64,000 nt of DNA from Clostridium sp. (GTDB taxonomy: Bacteria; Bacillota; Clostridia; Lachnospirales; Lachnospiraceae): assembly GCA_021770825.1 (NCBI GenBank), contig JAETQD010000011.1, positions 58,255 through 122,254 on the forward strand, given 5' to 3'. Of this stretch, positions 39,038 through 47,624 are shown piece after piece. Below the pieces are notes generated by a model. That model made no database searches. It saw nothing but the letters and a program-made list of their open reading frames with translations, and was not told the origin of the DNA. Every line of letters starts with the position of its first letter. Position 1 is the first letter of the stretch. Position numbers and translations under genes: made by a program.

Positions 39038-39106
39038 TTAGAATTGTTCTAATTTAATTATAATGATTCTAAGATATTTGTCAATAGAATTTGGAAAATT
39101 ATTCTA
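39038..39106 (-). promoter_or_regulatory. Tandem Per boxes upstream of perR-rbr
   Basis: TTAGAATTGTTCTAA (39038-39052) and TTATAATGATTCTAA (39058-39072) are both near matches to the PerR consensus TTATAATNATTATAA. A third, looser palindrome, TAGAAT...ATTCTA, spans 39085-39105. They cover the probable perR promoter. Confidence 0.8.
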
Positions 39107-39135
39107 AAAAAGGCCCGCGGCGGGACGTCGCGGAC
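39107..39135 (-). terminator. Terminator of the Opp-type operon
   Basis: On the minus strand GTCCGCG and CGCGGGC form a 7-bp stem with one wobble, followed by TTTTTT, just after the YhcH-type gene. Confidence 0.7.
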
Positions 39136-39147
39136 CGTCTAAAAGTT

Positions 39148-39597
39148 TTATACCCTCACTTTAAAAACTGCCTTCTTAACATCAGAAGCGCCATGGAGCT
39201 GTACCTTTACCATGTGGACATCTTCCGGAAATACCACGAGGATGTCGCCCGGACGCATGGTAACCCAACTGTCCACAGGGCCCTCATAGGGAATAAAGTC
39301 GCCAGCCTCATCGTAAGCGCCGGCTTTCAGAGAAGACGCATCGGTCACTCCAATCTTTTCCTCTCCATCCAGTACCACATGAATATCGGCATAGTATTTA
39401 TGTCCTTCCCATGCTGCCTCATTTTCCGGCATTGTGGTATAGTTAAAACGGTTTATGTAAACCTGATCGCCGTCCACATCATTCCGTCCCATCTCAAGCT
39501 TTGTGAGATCGGCACTGGCAAGAAAATCAATCGCAGTGTCCATAGGACCGCTGATTCCCTTATAACGGTTAAGCTGTGCAAGCTTTGTGTAAATCAT
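39148..39597 (-). CDS. YhcH/NanQ-type sialic acid anomerase (paralogue 1)
   Basis: A 149-residue YhcH/YjgK/YiaL cupin-like protein; characteristic residues include EGHKYYADIHVVLDGEEKIG and GDILVVFPEDVHM, whose His and Glu residues bind metal. E. coli YhcH (NanQ) accelerates the anomer exchange of N-acetylneuraminate, helping NanA use its substrate. This gene is the last of the Opp-type operon, 28 bases after the ATPase gene, which ties that importer to sialic acid. A paralogue (52032-52475) lies beside nanA. Length is normal. Confidence 0.85.
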   Translation of the reverse strand: MIYTKLAQLNRYKGISGPMDTAIDFLASADLTKLEMGRNDVDGDQVYINRFNYTTMPENEAAWEGHKYYADIHVVLDGEEKIGVTDASSLKAGAYDEAGDFIPYEGPVDSWVTMRPGDILVVFPEDVHMVKVQLHGASDVKKAVFKVRV

Positions 39598-39625
39598 GGC
39601 AAAAACCTCCTGTCAAATCCTGCTT

Positions 39626-40663
39626 TTACTGTTTGGCTGCCTGTGCTTCCTGAATCTTCTTCTGCTGCTCTGCATATAAATGGCAGGCTACCATATGGCC
39701 GTTTCCTGCATTCTGAACTGCCAGAGCCGGATCCTGCTGCTTACAGATTTCCATGCAGTGCGGGCAGCGGTTGTGGAATGCACAGCCGGACGGTTTGTGA
39801 ATGGGGCTTGGAACCTCGCCTTCCAGTACCTGACGCTTCTTGGTATTGTGAATATCCGGAACCGGAATCGCCGATAACAGGGCCCGTGTATACGGATGAA
39901 GCGGTTCATCATACAGAGCGCGGGAGTCAGCAACCTCCACAATCTTTCCAAGATACATAACCACGATACGGTCAGACATGTACTGTACCACGCTTAAATC
40001 ATGGGCAATGAACAGATAAGTCAGGTTCAGATCTTTCTGAATATCTTTCATCAGGTTTAAAACCTGTGCCTGAATGGACACGTCCAGAGCAGATACGGGC
40101 TCGTCGCAAATCAGCACTTCCGGCATAACCTCAAGGGCTCTTGCAATACAGAGACGCTGACGCTGTCCGCCGGAGAACTCATGAGGATAACGCATCAGAT
40201 AATCCGGCTGGATGTTTACCATCTTAAGAACTTCCTGCATCCGTGCTTCGCGCTCATTCTGGTCATGCATGCCATGAACCTTTAACGGCTCTTCAAAGGA
40301 TGTATAGATCTTCTTCTGCGGGTTCAGTGCAGAGTAGGGATCCTGGAATACCATCTGTACTTTTTTGCGGAAATCAAACATTTCCTGCTTATTGAACTTG
40401 GTAATATCACGGAACTCACCGTCATAGTTGAAAAGCACCTGACCGCCTGTGGCTCTCTCAAGCATCATAACCGTTTTTCCGAATGTGGACTTTCCGCATC
40501 CTGACTCGCCTACGATGCCAAGTGTTTCGCCCTTGTAAACGTCAAGGCTTACATCATCTACGGCCTTTACATGGCCAACTACCTTCTTGAATGCACCCTT
40601 TGTAATGGGGAACCAGGTACGCAGATTCTGTATTTTAAAGATGATTTCTTTATTCTCATTCAT
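39626..40663 (-). CDS. Opp-type ABC transporter ATP-binding protein (OppF-like)
   Basis: The 345-residue ATPase has Walker A (GIVGESGCGKSTFGKT), signature (FSGGQRQRLCIARAL), Walker B (VLICDEPVSALD) and the C-terminal oligopeptide/dipeptide extension with a Cys-rich segment (GCAFHNRCPHCMEICKQ) typical of OppF/DppF. It would pair with the OppD-like ATPase encoded 1 base upstream. Cytoplasmic subunit of the importer. Confidence 0.92.
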   Translation of the reverse strand: MNENKEIIFKIQNLRTWFPITKGAFKKVVGHVKAVDDVSLDVYKGETLGIVGESGCGKSTFGKTVMMLERATGGQVLFNYDGEFRDITKFNKQEMFDFRKKVQMVFQDPYSALNPQKKIYTSFEEPLKVHGMHDQNEREARMQEVLKMVNIQPDYLMRYPHEFSGGQRQRLCIARALEVMPEVLICDEPVSALDVSIQAQVLNLMKDIQKDLNLTYLFIAHDLSVVQYMSDRIVVMYLGKIVEVADSRALYDEPLHPYTRALLSAIPVPDIHNTKKRQVLEGEVPSPIHKPSGCAFHNRCPHCMEICKQQDPALAVQNAGNGHMVACHLYAEQQKKIQEAQAAKQ

Positions 40664-40664
40664 A

Positions 40665-41732
40665 TTACTTCACCTCCGTAGCTGCTGGCTCACCTTCAGC
40701 AAGCGGGAAATCGCTGTATTTTAAGCAGCGTACCCGATGGCCGGGTGACAATTCAAACATCGGGATATCTTTCGCACGGCATCTGTCCTCTGCAAATGGA
40801 CAGCGGTCAGCAAACTCACAGCCGCCCTTAAGGTCAGCCGGGTTCGGTGTGGCGCCGGGAATTGTCTCAAGCTTCTGTCCGTCAGCCAGACCAAGAACCG
40901 GAACGCTGCGTAACAGTGCCTGGGTGTAGGGATGGCTTGTGCGGTCAAATACATCTTCCAGAGAACCCAACTCAACCACACGGCCCATATACATAACACA
41001 TACCTCATCCGCCATCTCAGCCACAAGACCCATGTTATGTGTAATAAGAATAATACTCTTGCCGTCCTTCACCTGCATATCCTTTAAGAGCTCCATGATC
41101 TGGGCCTGAATTGTTACGTCCAGAGCCGTTGTGGGCTCGTCACAGATAATCAGCTCCGGATTACAGATCATTGCAATCGCGATAACTACACGCTGCTTCA
41201 TACCGCCGGAGAACTGGTGGGGATAACAGTCAATACGCTCTTCCGGATCCGGAATACCGAGCTTTCTGAACATTTCCAGAACCTTTTCCCTTGCCTGGGC
41301 CTTTGTCATGCCCTTGTTGTGCTGCAAAAGCCCCTCTGCAACCTGATCGCCCACTTTATAAACGGGATTTAAGCTGGACATGGGATCCTGGAATACCATG
41401 GACATCTCCGGTCCGCGGAGCGCTCTCATTTCCGGTCCGTGAGGCTTATCAATCTTTTCGATATGATATTCTGTCACTTTACCGTCGCGAAGCGCATTGT
41501 ACTGGATGCTGTCTGCCTGAATAATGGCGTTGCGTCCCAGGAAACGCATGATGGAGTTCATGGTCACGCTCTTGCCGCATCCGGACTCACCTACCACCGC
41601 CAGAGCCTTACCGCGTTTTAACTGAAAAGAAACGTTTTTTACAATGCGGATTTTCTTCTGGTCAGAAACGAAGGTAGTATTCAGATTTTCTACATTTAAA
41701 ATAATTTCTTTGCTGTCAAAGTTCTTACCCAT
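40665..41732 (-). CDS. Opp-type ABC transporter ATP-binding protein (OppD-like)
   Basis: A 355-residue ATPase with Walker A (AVVGESGCGKSVTMNSI), signature (FSGGMKQRVVIAIAM), Walker B (LIICDEPTTALDVT) and the OppD-type C-terminal domain with GCEFADRCPFAEDRC, seen as a [4Fe-4S]-like Cys cluster in several relatives. It lies directly before the OppF-like gene and 15 bases after the permease gene. Confidence 0.92.
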   Translation of the reverse strand: MGKNFDSKEIILNVENLNTTFVSDQKKIRIVKNVSFQLKRGKALAVVGESGCGKSVTMNSIMRFLGRNAIIQADSIQYNALRDGKVTEYHIEKIDKPHGPEMRALRGPEMSMVFQDPMSSLNPVYKVGDQVAEGLLQHNKGMTKAQAREKVLEMFRKLGIPDPEERIDCYPHQFSGGMKQRVVIAIAMICNPELIICDEPTTALDVTIQAQIMELLKDMQVKDGKSIILITHNMGLVAEMADEVCVMYMGRVVELGSLEDVFDRTSHPYTQALLRSVPVLGLADGQKLETIPGATPNPADLKGGCEFADRCPFAEDRCRAKDIPMFELSPGHRVRCLKYSDFPLAEGEPAATEVK

Positions 41733-41747
41733 ATTATCTGTCCCCCT

Positions 41748-42641
41748 TTACTGCTGTTTGGCATCCAGCACGTCGCGAAGACCATCACCAAAGAAGTTAA
41801 TGGCCAGAACAAACAAGCTGATTGCCGCGCCCGGGAATACCCAGATCCACCACTGGTTCTGTACAACCTGAATACTCTTGGCAGCATTTAAGATATTGCC
41901 CCAGGTAGGAGTGGAATCTGCCACACCAAGTCCGATGAAGCTTAAGGAAGCTTCCTGAAGGATGAAGTATGCAACGTTGGTTGTGGTAGAAACGATAATA
42001 GGTGTCATAACGTTGGGAAGAATCTGCTTGAACATAACGTTGGCTTTGGACATGCCGAATGCCTCACAGACTTTTACATAGGTCTCGCCCTTTAAGCTCA
42101 TGAATTCGTTTCGTACCATACGGAAGGTGGTCATCCATCCGGTGATTACGAATACGAACAGCATATTGCCCATGCTGCGGGTGCCCAGGATTGCAACCAG
42201 CATCATAACCAGAACCAACTGGGGGAATGCCTGGAACAGCTCGGATACACGAACGATGCACATGTCGACCTTGCCGCCGAAATAACCGGAAACTGCACCG
42301 AGAACAGCGCCGAGGATGCTGGACATAACCGCACAGAAAACACCGATAAAAATAGAATAGCAGCCGCCGAAGAGAACGCGGGCCAGCATGTCACGGCCAA
42401 TGGTATCTGTACCGAACATATGCTCACTGTTCGGAGGAGTCTTCATGATTGTGGGATTGGGAGTACCGTAATCGATTCCGGTCACTGCTGCAATGATACA
42501 TGCCACAGTGATAACCACAATAACAACGAGGCCAAATACGGCCAGTTTATTTCTTAAAAACTTACGAATATTCTTTTTCATCAAAGAGGACGCTGCACTC
42601 TTATTCTGTTCTTTGATGCTCATAGAGTTCGTATTACTCAC
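41748..42641 (-). CDS. Opp-type ABC transporter permease (OppC-like)
   Basis: A 297-residue permease with an N-terminal cytoplasmic extension, about six helices and the conserved EAA loop (EAFGMSKANVMFKQILPNVM). The OppC/DppC signature GTDTIGRDMLARVLFGG precedes the first transport helices. It forms the channel with the OppB-like protein. Confidence 0.92.
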   Translation of the reverse strand: MSNTNSMSIKEQNKSAASSLMKKNIRKFLRNKLAVFGLVVIVVITVACIIAAVTGIDYGTPNPTIMKTPPNSEHMFGTDTIGRDMLARVLFGGCYSIFIGVFCAVMSSILGAVLGAVSGYFGGKVDMCIVRVSELFQAFPQLVLVMMLVAILGTRSMGNMLFVFVITGWMTTFRMVRNEFMSLKGETYVKVCEAFGMSKANVMFKQILPNVMTPIIVSTTTNVAYFILQEASLSFIGLGVADSTPTWGNILNAAKSIQVVQNQWWIWVFPGAAISLFVLAINFFGDGLRDVLDAKQQ

Positions 42642-42659
42642 AGCAATTTCCTCCTTTCC

Positions 42660-43619
42660 TTATTCGCCCAGACGGACACGCGGATCCAGTACGGCGTTCA
42701 GTACGTCCACCATGAAGGAAGCAACCAGCATAACGGCTGCAATGATCAGGGTGATTACCAGTACCAGATTGTAGTCCATGTTGGTGATAGCATTTGTCAT
42801 TGAGGTACCGATTCCCGGATAAGAGAATACGCTCTCAATAACAACCGAGCCGCCGATCAATGCCGGAATACGGAACATTAAAATAACAAGAACCGGTTTC
42901 ATTGCATTGCGGAAGCCATGCTTTAAGTAAACCTTCCACTCCGGAATTCCCTTGGAGCGGGCTGTTTTAATGTAATCGCTGTTCAGCACATCCAGCATGG
43001 TGTTTCGGGCGTATCTCATAAGAACAGCAACCATACCGATGGTCAATGTGGTTACAGGGAGGAACAGATGCATGAATGCATCCACAAAGGCATTTGTGGC
43101 ATCGGGACTGACGCGGTTTGCTGCCGGGAAGATTCCAAGTTTAATGGAGAAAATCCAGATCATCAGAATACCTACCAGGAACTGCGGAACGGCCTGGCCA
43201 AGCACTGCCAGTACACGTCCTATGTAGTCCACAATACCGTTTTGCCGGATTGCACTTATGATACCGATTCCAATACCAATAATGGAACTGAAGAGCATTG
43301 CATAGAGAGATAACTCTAACGTATAGGGAAGACGCTCTGCAATAATACCAGCGATGTCTTCGCCTTTGTTTGTAAGACCAAGGTCACCTTTTAAAAGGTT
43401 GCCCAGCCAACGGAAATACTGCACAAGCAGCGGATCATTTAAGCCCAGGTCTTCACGGAGCTGTTCCACGATCTCTGGAGACTGAGACTGAACCTCCGGC
43501 GGAACCATAAAGGTCAGCGGGTCAATACCGGTGGAACGCAGGCCCAGGAATACAACGAGGCTGATTACAATCAGCATCGGAATCATCATGGCCAACTTTT
43601 TCAGGATGAATTTGAGCAT
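42660..43619 (-). CDS. Opp-type ABC transporter permease (OppB-like)
   Basis: The 319-residue permease has the OppB/DppB layout: first helix (KLAMMIPMLIVISLVVFLGL), a large periplasmic loop ending near DLGLNDPLLVQYFRWL and five further helices with the EAA region ARSKGIPEWKVYLKHGFRNA. It is the second gene of the operon, 170 bases after the binding protein gene; the gap contains a strong hairpin that may stabilise the 5' part of the message. Confidence 0.92.
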   Translation of the reverse strand: MLKFILKKLAMMIPMLIVISLVVFLGLRSTGIDPLTFMVPPEVQSQSPEIVEQLREDLGLNDPLLVQYFRWLGNLLKGDLGLTNKGEDIAGIIAERLPYTLELSLYAMLFSSIIGIGIGIISAIRQNGIVDYIGRVLAVLGQAVPQFLVGILMIWIFSIKLGIFPAANRVSPDATNAFVDAFMHLFLPVTTLTIGMVAVLMRYARNTMLDVLNSDYIKTARSKGIPEWKVYLKHGFRNAMKPVLVILMFRIPALIGGSVVIESVFSYPGIGTSMTNAITNMDYNLVLVITLIIAAVMLVASFMVDVLNAVLDPRVRLGE

Positions 43620-43672
43620 ATCATCACTCCTTCAATAAATTACAGTTAGTTTTTGCCATATACCAATATACG

Positions 43673-43748
43673 AAGAGGGAGAGACGCAGGGTTAGGCTTT
43701 CGTCTCTCCCTTCTTACTCACCCGTTTTCACTTACGGGCGGCTTTTTA
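43673..43748 (-). promoter_or_regulatory. Hairpins between binding protein and permease genes
   Basis: A near-perfect 14-bp stem (AGGGAGAGACG with CGTCTCTCCCT, 43673-43715) and a smaller CCCGT/ACGGG stem (43731-43748) separate oppA-like and oppB-like genes. There is no T run, so they probably protect the binding-protein message or attenuate partially. Confidence 0.6.
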
Positions 43749-43789
43749 AGGGTCAGGGGTATTATCCCCGTTCAGCATATCTGAGAACC

Positions 43790-45430
43790 TTATTTAATTT
43801 CCCAGTTCGCATAGTCGATATCGCATGCGTACAGCGGGTTACAGAATTCAACGCCAGCCGGAACGGCAACGTTATTGCTGATGAATACATAGTTACCAAC
43901 GGTAAATACCGGAACTTTGTACATCTTTTCCTGCTCAAGAGCCTGAAGGTTCTTTAATGCTTCGTTCTTAGCTTCCTGAGTTGTGGAAGCAGACAGAGCT
44001 GCGATTGCCTCATCAAATGCGGTGTCACCGCCGAAGATCTTGGAGAACAGAGCATCGTTGCTCATGTACTCAGAATACCACTCTTCCATGGAGAAGGAGC
44101 TCTTGCCCTTGAAGCCCATATCGTATTCACGTGTTGTGAACAGATCGGTTGTACCATCGTTGGACAGTGTAGCCTCTACCTTCAGACCAGTCTGCTCTAA
44201 GTAGTAAACAACCATGTTAATCAGGTCGATGGAGGTCTGGTCATTGTTGTAGTAGCAAATACGAAGCGGACGGGTCATATCATAACCGGAAGCAGCGATT
44301 GCAGCCTTGGCAGCATCTGCATCATATGTATACTCAAATCCGTTGTATGCCTCGTTTGCATTCGGAACACCGCTGTTTAAAACCATTGCAGACGGATAAA
44401 GAGCAGCCAGAGTTGCACGGTCGATAGCCTGGATTAAAGCCTTACGAACTTCAATGTTCTGCATAGCCTCGTTTTCTTTTCCGTCAACACCCTTCATATT
44501 GAAGATGAAGTATTTGTAGAAAAGAACGTCTACCGGGATAGACTGGTAGTTTCCAAGGGATTCCATACCTTCTACAAGGTCAGAAGCGTTGCCGTACAGG
44601 AAATCTGCACCGCCGGACTGTGCTGCTGTAAGGAAATCAGTAACGAAGGAAACAGTAACCTTTTCGATCTTCGGAGCAGTTCCCTCATAGTTGGGGTTCA
44701 GCTTTAATGTGAAGTAGTTACCAACATTCAGTTCGTCCATCATGTAGTAACCGGAAGTAACCGGATTCTTCCAGAAATCGGCTGCGTCGATGGTGGCAGC
44801 GTCAGCGCTCTCAAGGCTGTGCTTCGGAAGAATGGAGAACTGTGCAAGGATGTCCAGCATGGAAGCATACGGAGAATCCAGCTTCATTGTAATAACATTG
44901 CCATCTGCGCTCTTTTCGGTGATCTTACCGAATGCTGCGGAGTAGATGGAGTTCTTGTTGGTTGCTGCCATAACAGCATCGATGGACCATAAAACATCGT
45001 CAGCGGTAAGAGCCTCACCATCGGACCACTTTAAGCCGTCCTTCATGGTGATTGTGTAGGTAAGACCATCTTCGCTGATCTCTACGCTTTCAGCCAGGTC
45101 CGGAGATGTCTTTGTTAAGGAGCTGTCTGCAATCAGGAGGCTGCGCCACATAAGGTTTGTAGCCATATTATGGTTCAGCCAGGGGGTCGGAACACGGTCA
45201 TCCTTTGTGGAACCATCGTTGGTGGAAAGTACTAACTTAAGGGTCTTGTCTCCTGTGGATTCTGCCGGAGCTGCTGCAGTGTCTGCTGCCGCTGCTGCCT
45301 GGGTTTCGGTTGCAGCCTGTGTTGCTGCTGCCTGAGTTTCTGCTGTTTTGCTGCCGCAGCCAGTAAGAGCACCAGCCAATACGGCAGCTGACATTACTGC
45401 TGCCATCACGCGAGATAAACTTTTTCTCAT
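43790..45430 (-). CDS. Extracellular solute-binding lipoprotein, family 5 (OppA/SatA-like)
   Basis: A 546-residue lipoprotein: signal peptide MRKSLSRVMAAVMSAAVLAG with lipobox LTGC, an Ala/Thr-rich linker (about residues 30-60), then an SBP_bac_5 fold with SVEISEDGLTYTITMKDGLKW and DVLWSIDAVMAAT. Family 5 proteins bind peptides, nickel or sugars; the Haemophilus ducreyi SatABCD importer for sialic acid is of this family. The YhcH-type anomerase at the end of this operon makes Neu5Ac or a related sugar a good guess. ATG 45430 follows AAGGAGAAG. Promoter and a 14-bp palindrome lie upstream. Confidence 0.9.
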   Translation of the reverse strand: MRKSLSRVMAAVMSAAVLAGALTGCGSKTAETQAAATQAATETQAAAAADTAAAPAESTGDKTLKLVLSTNDGSTKDDRVPTPWLNHNMATNLMWRSLLIADSSLTKTSPDLAESVEISEDGLTYTITMKDGLKWSDGEALTADDVLWSIDAVMAATNKNSIYSAAFGKITEKSADGNVITMKLDSPYASMLDILAQFSILPKHSLESADAATIDAADFWKNPVTSGYYMMDELNVGNYFTLKLNPNYEGTAPKIEKVTVSFVTDFLTAAQSGGADFLYGNASDLVEGMESLGNYQSIPVDVLFYKYFIFNMKGVDGKENEAMQNIEVRKALIQAIDRATLAALYPSAMVLNSGVPNANEAYNGFEYTYDADAAKAAIAASGYDMTRPLRICYYNNDQTSIDLINMVVYYLEQTGLKVEATLSNDGTTDLFTTREYDMGFKGKSSFSMEEWYSEYMSNDALFSKIFGGDTAFDEAIAALSASTTQEAKNEALKNLQALEQEKMYKVPVFTVGNYVFISNNVAVPAGVEFCNPLYACDIDYANWEIK

Positions 45431-45537
45431 AAAAACTTCTCCTTTTTCTTAATTTTCCAACACTGCCAGGTACACACACGATATACCTGAAGTTCAAAGC
45501 AGTCCTTTCCTTCTTCCTTTTCTGCACGAATGCAGCA

Positions 45538-45551
45538 ATACTGTACAGTAT
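45538..45551. promoter_or_regulatory. Perfect 14-bp palindrome in the Opp-type operon leader
   Basis: ATACTGTACAGTAT is a perfect palindrome about 35 bases downstream of the predicted transcription start of the oppA-like gene, suited to a dimeric repressor. Confidence 0.5.
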
Positions 45552-45589
45552 GAAAGTTTGGGTAAAAAACAGCTTTTGGAGTCTTTCTT

Positions 45590-45618
45590 ATTTTATCATA
45601 AATGAACTTCATCGACAA
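45590..45618 (-). promoter_or_regulatory. Promoter of the Opp-type operon
   Basis: On the minus strand TTGTCG (45618-45613) and TAAAAT (45595-45590) are separated by 17 bases. Confidence 0.65.
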
Positions 45619-45674
45619 GCACATCCAACAATATTTTCTAAAAATTCTTTTGTTCTTTGTCCAATTTTAACAAC

Positions 45675-45715
45675 AAAAAAAGACCAGATTCCACATTTCC
45701 ATGTAAAATCCGGTC
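45675..45715 (-). terminator. Terminator of the CUT1-type operon
   Basis: GACCAGATT (45682-45690) pairs with AATCCGGTC (45707-45715) with one wobble; on the minus strand a run of seven U follows. Confidence 0.82.
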
Positions 45716-45728
45716 TCTTCGTTTTCTT

Positions 45729-46607
45729 TTAGCCTTTTACAGCACCCAGCGTAATTCCCTTTGTGAAGTATTTCTGGAAAATCAGGAATACAACGATAAT
45801 CGGGACGGCTGCCAGGGCAGAACCTGCCATCAGAAGACCATAGTCCGTGGAGTTCTCTGCCTGCATGGTGGCAATACCAAGGGAGATGGTCAGCTTGGAG
45901 TTTGAAGTAAGCATGATCAACTGCATGAAATAATCATTCCAGGAGTTGATGAATGTAAAGATTGCCAGTGCACCGATACCAGGCTTAATCATCGGAACCA
46001 CCACGTCCACGAAGGTACGGATTTCTCCGGCTCCGTCAATACGGGCAGCCTCGATCATTTCTCCCGGTACGCCTTCACAGAACTGCTTCAAAAGGAATAC
46101 ACCAAACGGCCATCCTACAATCGGGATAATTGCTGCCCAGAGCGTATCATACAGATTCAGGGCAGACATTTCACGGATCAACGGAATCAGGATAACCTGC
46201 TTCGGAAGAGCCATTGCACAAACGATTAAAGAAAACAGGATTCCGCGTCCGATGAAGCGCTTCTTTGCAAGGGCATATCCGGCCATTGCTGCTGTAATAC
46301 AGGTAAGGATCATAGAGGTAACGGACATAAATACCGTGTTGACAACCCAGCGGATTGCAGCCGGAATAGACGGTCCTGTGATTCCGAAGAACTCAAACAG
46401 AGGAGCCGATCTCTTACTCATAAGAGTATTATAGTTATCCATTACCCATTCTGTCGGCCACCACACCGGGGTAACGGACATAATGTCCATCTTGGTCTTA
46501 AATGATCCGGTAATGATCCAGTACAGAGGGAAGGTAAACAGGACCGCAACAATCGTAATCAAAACGAATGACACAATATCATAAACAGATCTCTTTTTTT
46601 CTGTCAT
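45729..46607 (-). CDS. CUT1-type sugar ABC transporter permease (MalG-like)
   Basis: A 292-residue permease with about six helices and the MalG-type EAA loop (EAARIDGAGEIRTFVDVVVP). These permeases import mono- and oligosaccharides with a family 1 binding protein and a shared MsmK/UgpC ATPase. ATG 46607 follows AAGGAGGGGTGGAT; GTG 46613 is too close. It is the last gene of its operon, just ahead of a terminator. Confidence 0.92.
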   Translation of the reverse strand: MTEKKRSVYDIVSFVLITIVAVLFTFPLYWIITGSFKTKMDIMSVTPVWWPTEWVMDNYNTLMSKRSAPLFEFFGITGPSIPAAIRWVVNTVFMSVTSMILTCITAAMAGYALAKKRFIGRGILFSLIVCAMALPKQVILIPLIREMSALNLYDTLWAAIIPIVGWPFGVFLLKQFCEGVPGEMIEAARIDGAGEIRTFVDVVVPMIKPGIGALAIFTFINSWNDYFMQLIMLTSNSKLTISLGIATMQAENSTDYGLLMAGSALAAVPIIVVFLIFQKYFTKGITLGAVKG

Positions 46608-46619
46608 ATCCACCCCTCC

Positions 46620-47522
46620 TTAATTCTTTTCCTGTCCAAGCTTGAACTGTGCGGCAGACAGAAGCGCAATGATAAGAGCAAGGATAACGCCCATTGCGTT
46701 GCCATAGCCATAGCGGTACAGCTTGAATGCGTTGTAGTAAATATAGTACATGATGGTCATGGTGGAGTTCTTCGGTCCGCCGGAAGTAAGAAGCTGGATC
46801 AGAGCGAAGCACTGGAACGAGTTAATCGTTGTGATAACCAGGATGTACAGGGTTGTGGGCATCATCTGAGGCCACTTAATCTTCCAGAACGTCTGGAAAT
46901 CGGTGGCGCCGTCCACGCTGGATGCCTCCACCAGGGACTTATCCACGTTGTCAAGGGCCGACACGTAAAGGACAATGGGCTGGCCCACGGATGTGGTCAG
47001 AAGAATTAAAATGATACAGCCAAGAGCAAAGCGTTCATCGCCCAGCCAGTTAATGTTCTTATCGATTACACCTGCGGAAGTGCCGATATAGTTCAGAATA
47101 CCATAATAGTTGTTGAACATCCATTTCCATACCATGGTAACGGCAACGGAACCGGTAACAACAGGCAGATAGAAAATACAGCGGAACGCAGAGGTTGCGG
47201 CCACCGGCATCTTGCTGATACAGTTGGCGACCCAGAGCGAAAAGATACAGGTAACAGGAACGGAAACAAGAACGATGATAAGCGTATTCTTAAGTCCCTT
47301 CCAGAATACCGGATCCCCTGCAAGCTCCGCATAGTTCTGGAAACCGACAAAGATGTCGGCGCGTCCCATGGTGGCATCGAAAAAGCTCGTATACACACAC
47401 ATGAACATCGGATATACCACGAAGCCCACAAAGAAAATAAGGAACGGCGCAAGGAACAGGTAGGACGCCACAGTCTCCTGCATCATCAGCTTGTGGGTTT
47501 TTCCATTATTTTGTTTAGCCAA
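46620..47522 (-). CDS. CUT1-type sugar ABC transporter permease (MalF-like)
   Basis: A 300-residue permease with about six helices and the EAA loop (EASSVDGATDFQTFWKIKWP). It partners the MalG-like permease encoded 12 bases downstream. A terminator-like hairpin lies between it and the binding protein gene upstream, a common device to make more binding protein than membrane subunits. Confidence 0.92.
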   Translation of the reverse strand: MAKQNNGKTHKLMMQETVASYLFLAPFLIFFVGFVVYPMFMCVYTSFFDATMGRADIFVGFQNYAELAGDPVFWKGLKNTLIIVLVSVPVTCIFSLWVANCISKMPVAATSAFRCIFYLPVVTGSVAVTMVWKWMFNNYYGILNYIGTSAGVIDKNINWLGDERFALGCIILILLTTSVGQPIVLYVSALDNVDKSLVEASSVDGATDFQTFWKIKWPQMMPTTLYILVITTINSFQCFALIQLLTSGGPKNSTMTIMYYIYYNAFKLYRYGYGNAMGVILALIIALLSAAQFKLGQEKN

Positions 47523-47542
47523 GGATATCCCCCTCTCAGTCT

Positions 47543-47590
47543 AAAAAAACCGCCCCTTCCCAGCCCGGACTGGTCTGGCGAAGGGGCGGT
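47543..47590 (-). terminator. Partial terminator between binding protein and permease genes
   Basis: ACCGCCCCTTC (47549-47559) pairs perfectly with GAAGGGGCGGT (47580-47590), followed on the minus strand by a U run. Confidence 0.8.
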
Positions 47591-47624
47591 ATTCTTTACC
47601 TATTCACGAAAACACAGACTGGAA

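Noticed and set aside
39091..39960. Open frame of 289 codons on the plus strand
   Set aside because: Antisense to the YhcH-type and OppF-like genes and runs through a terminator; no ribosome site.
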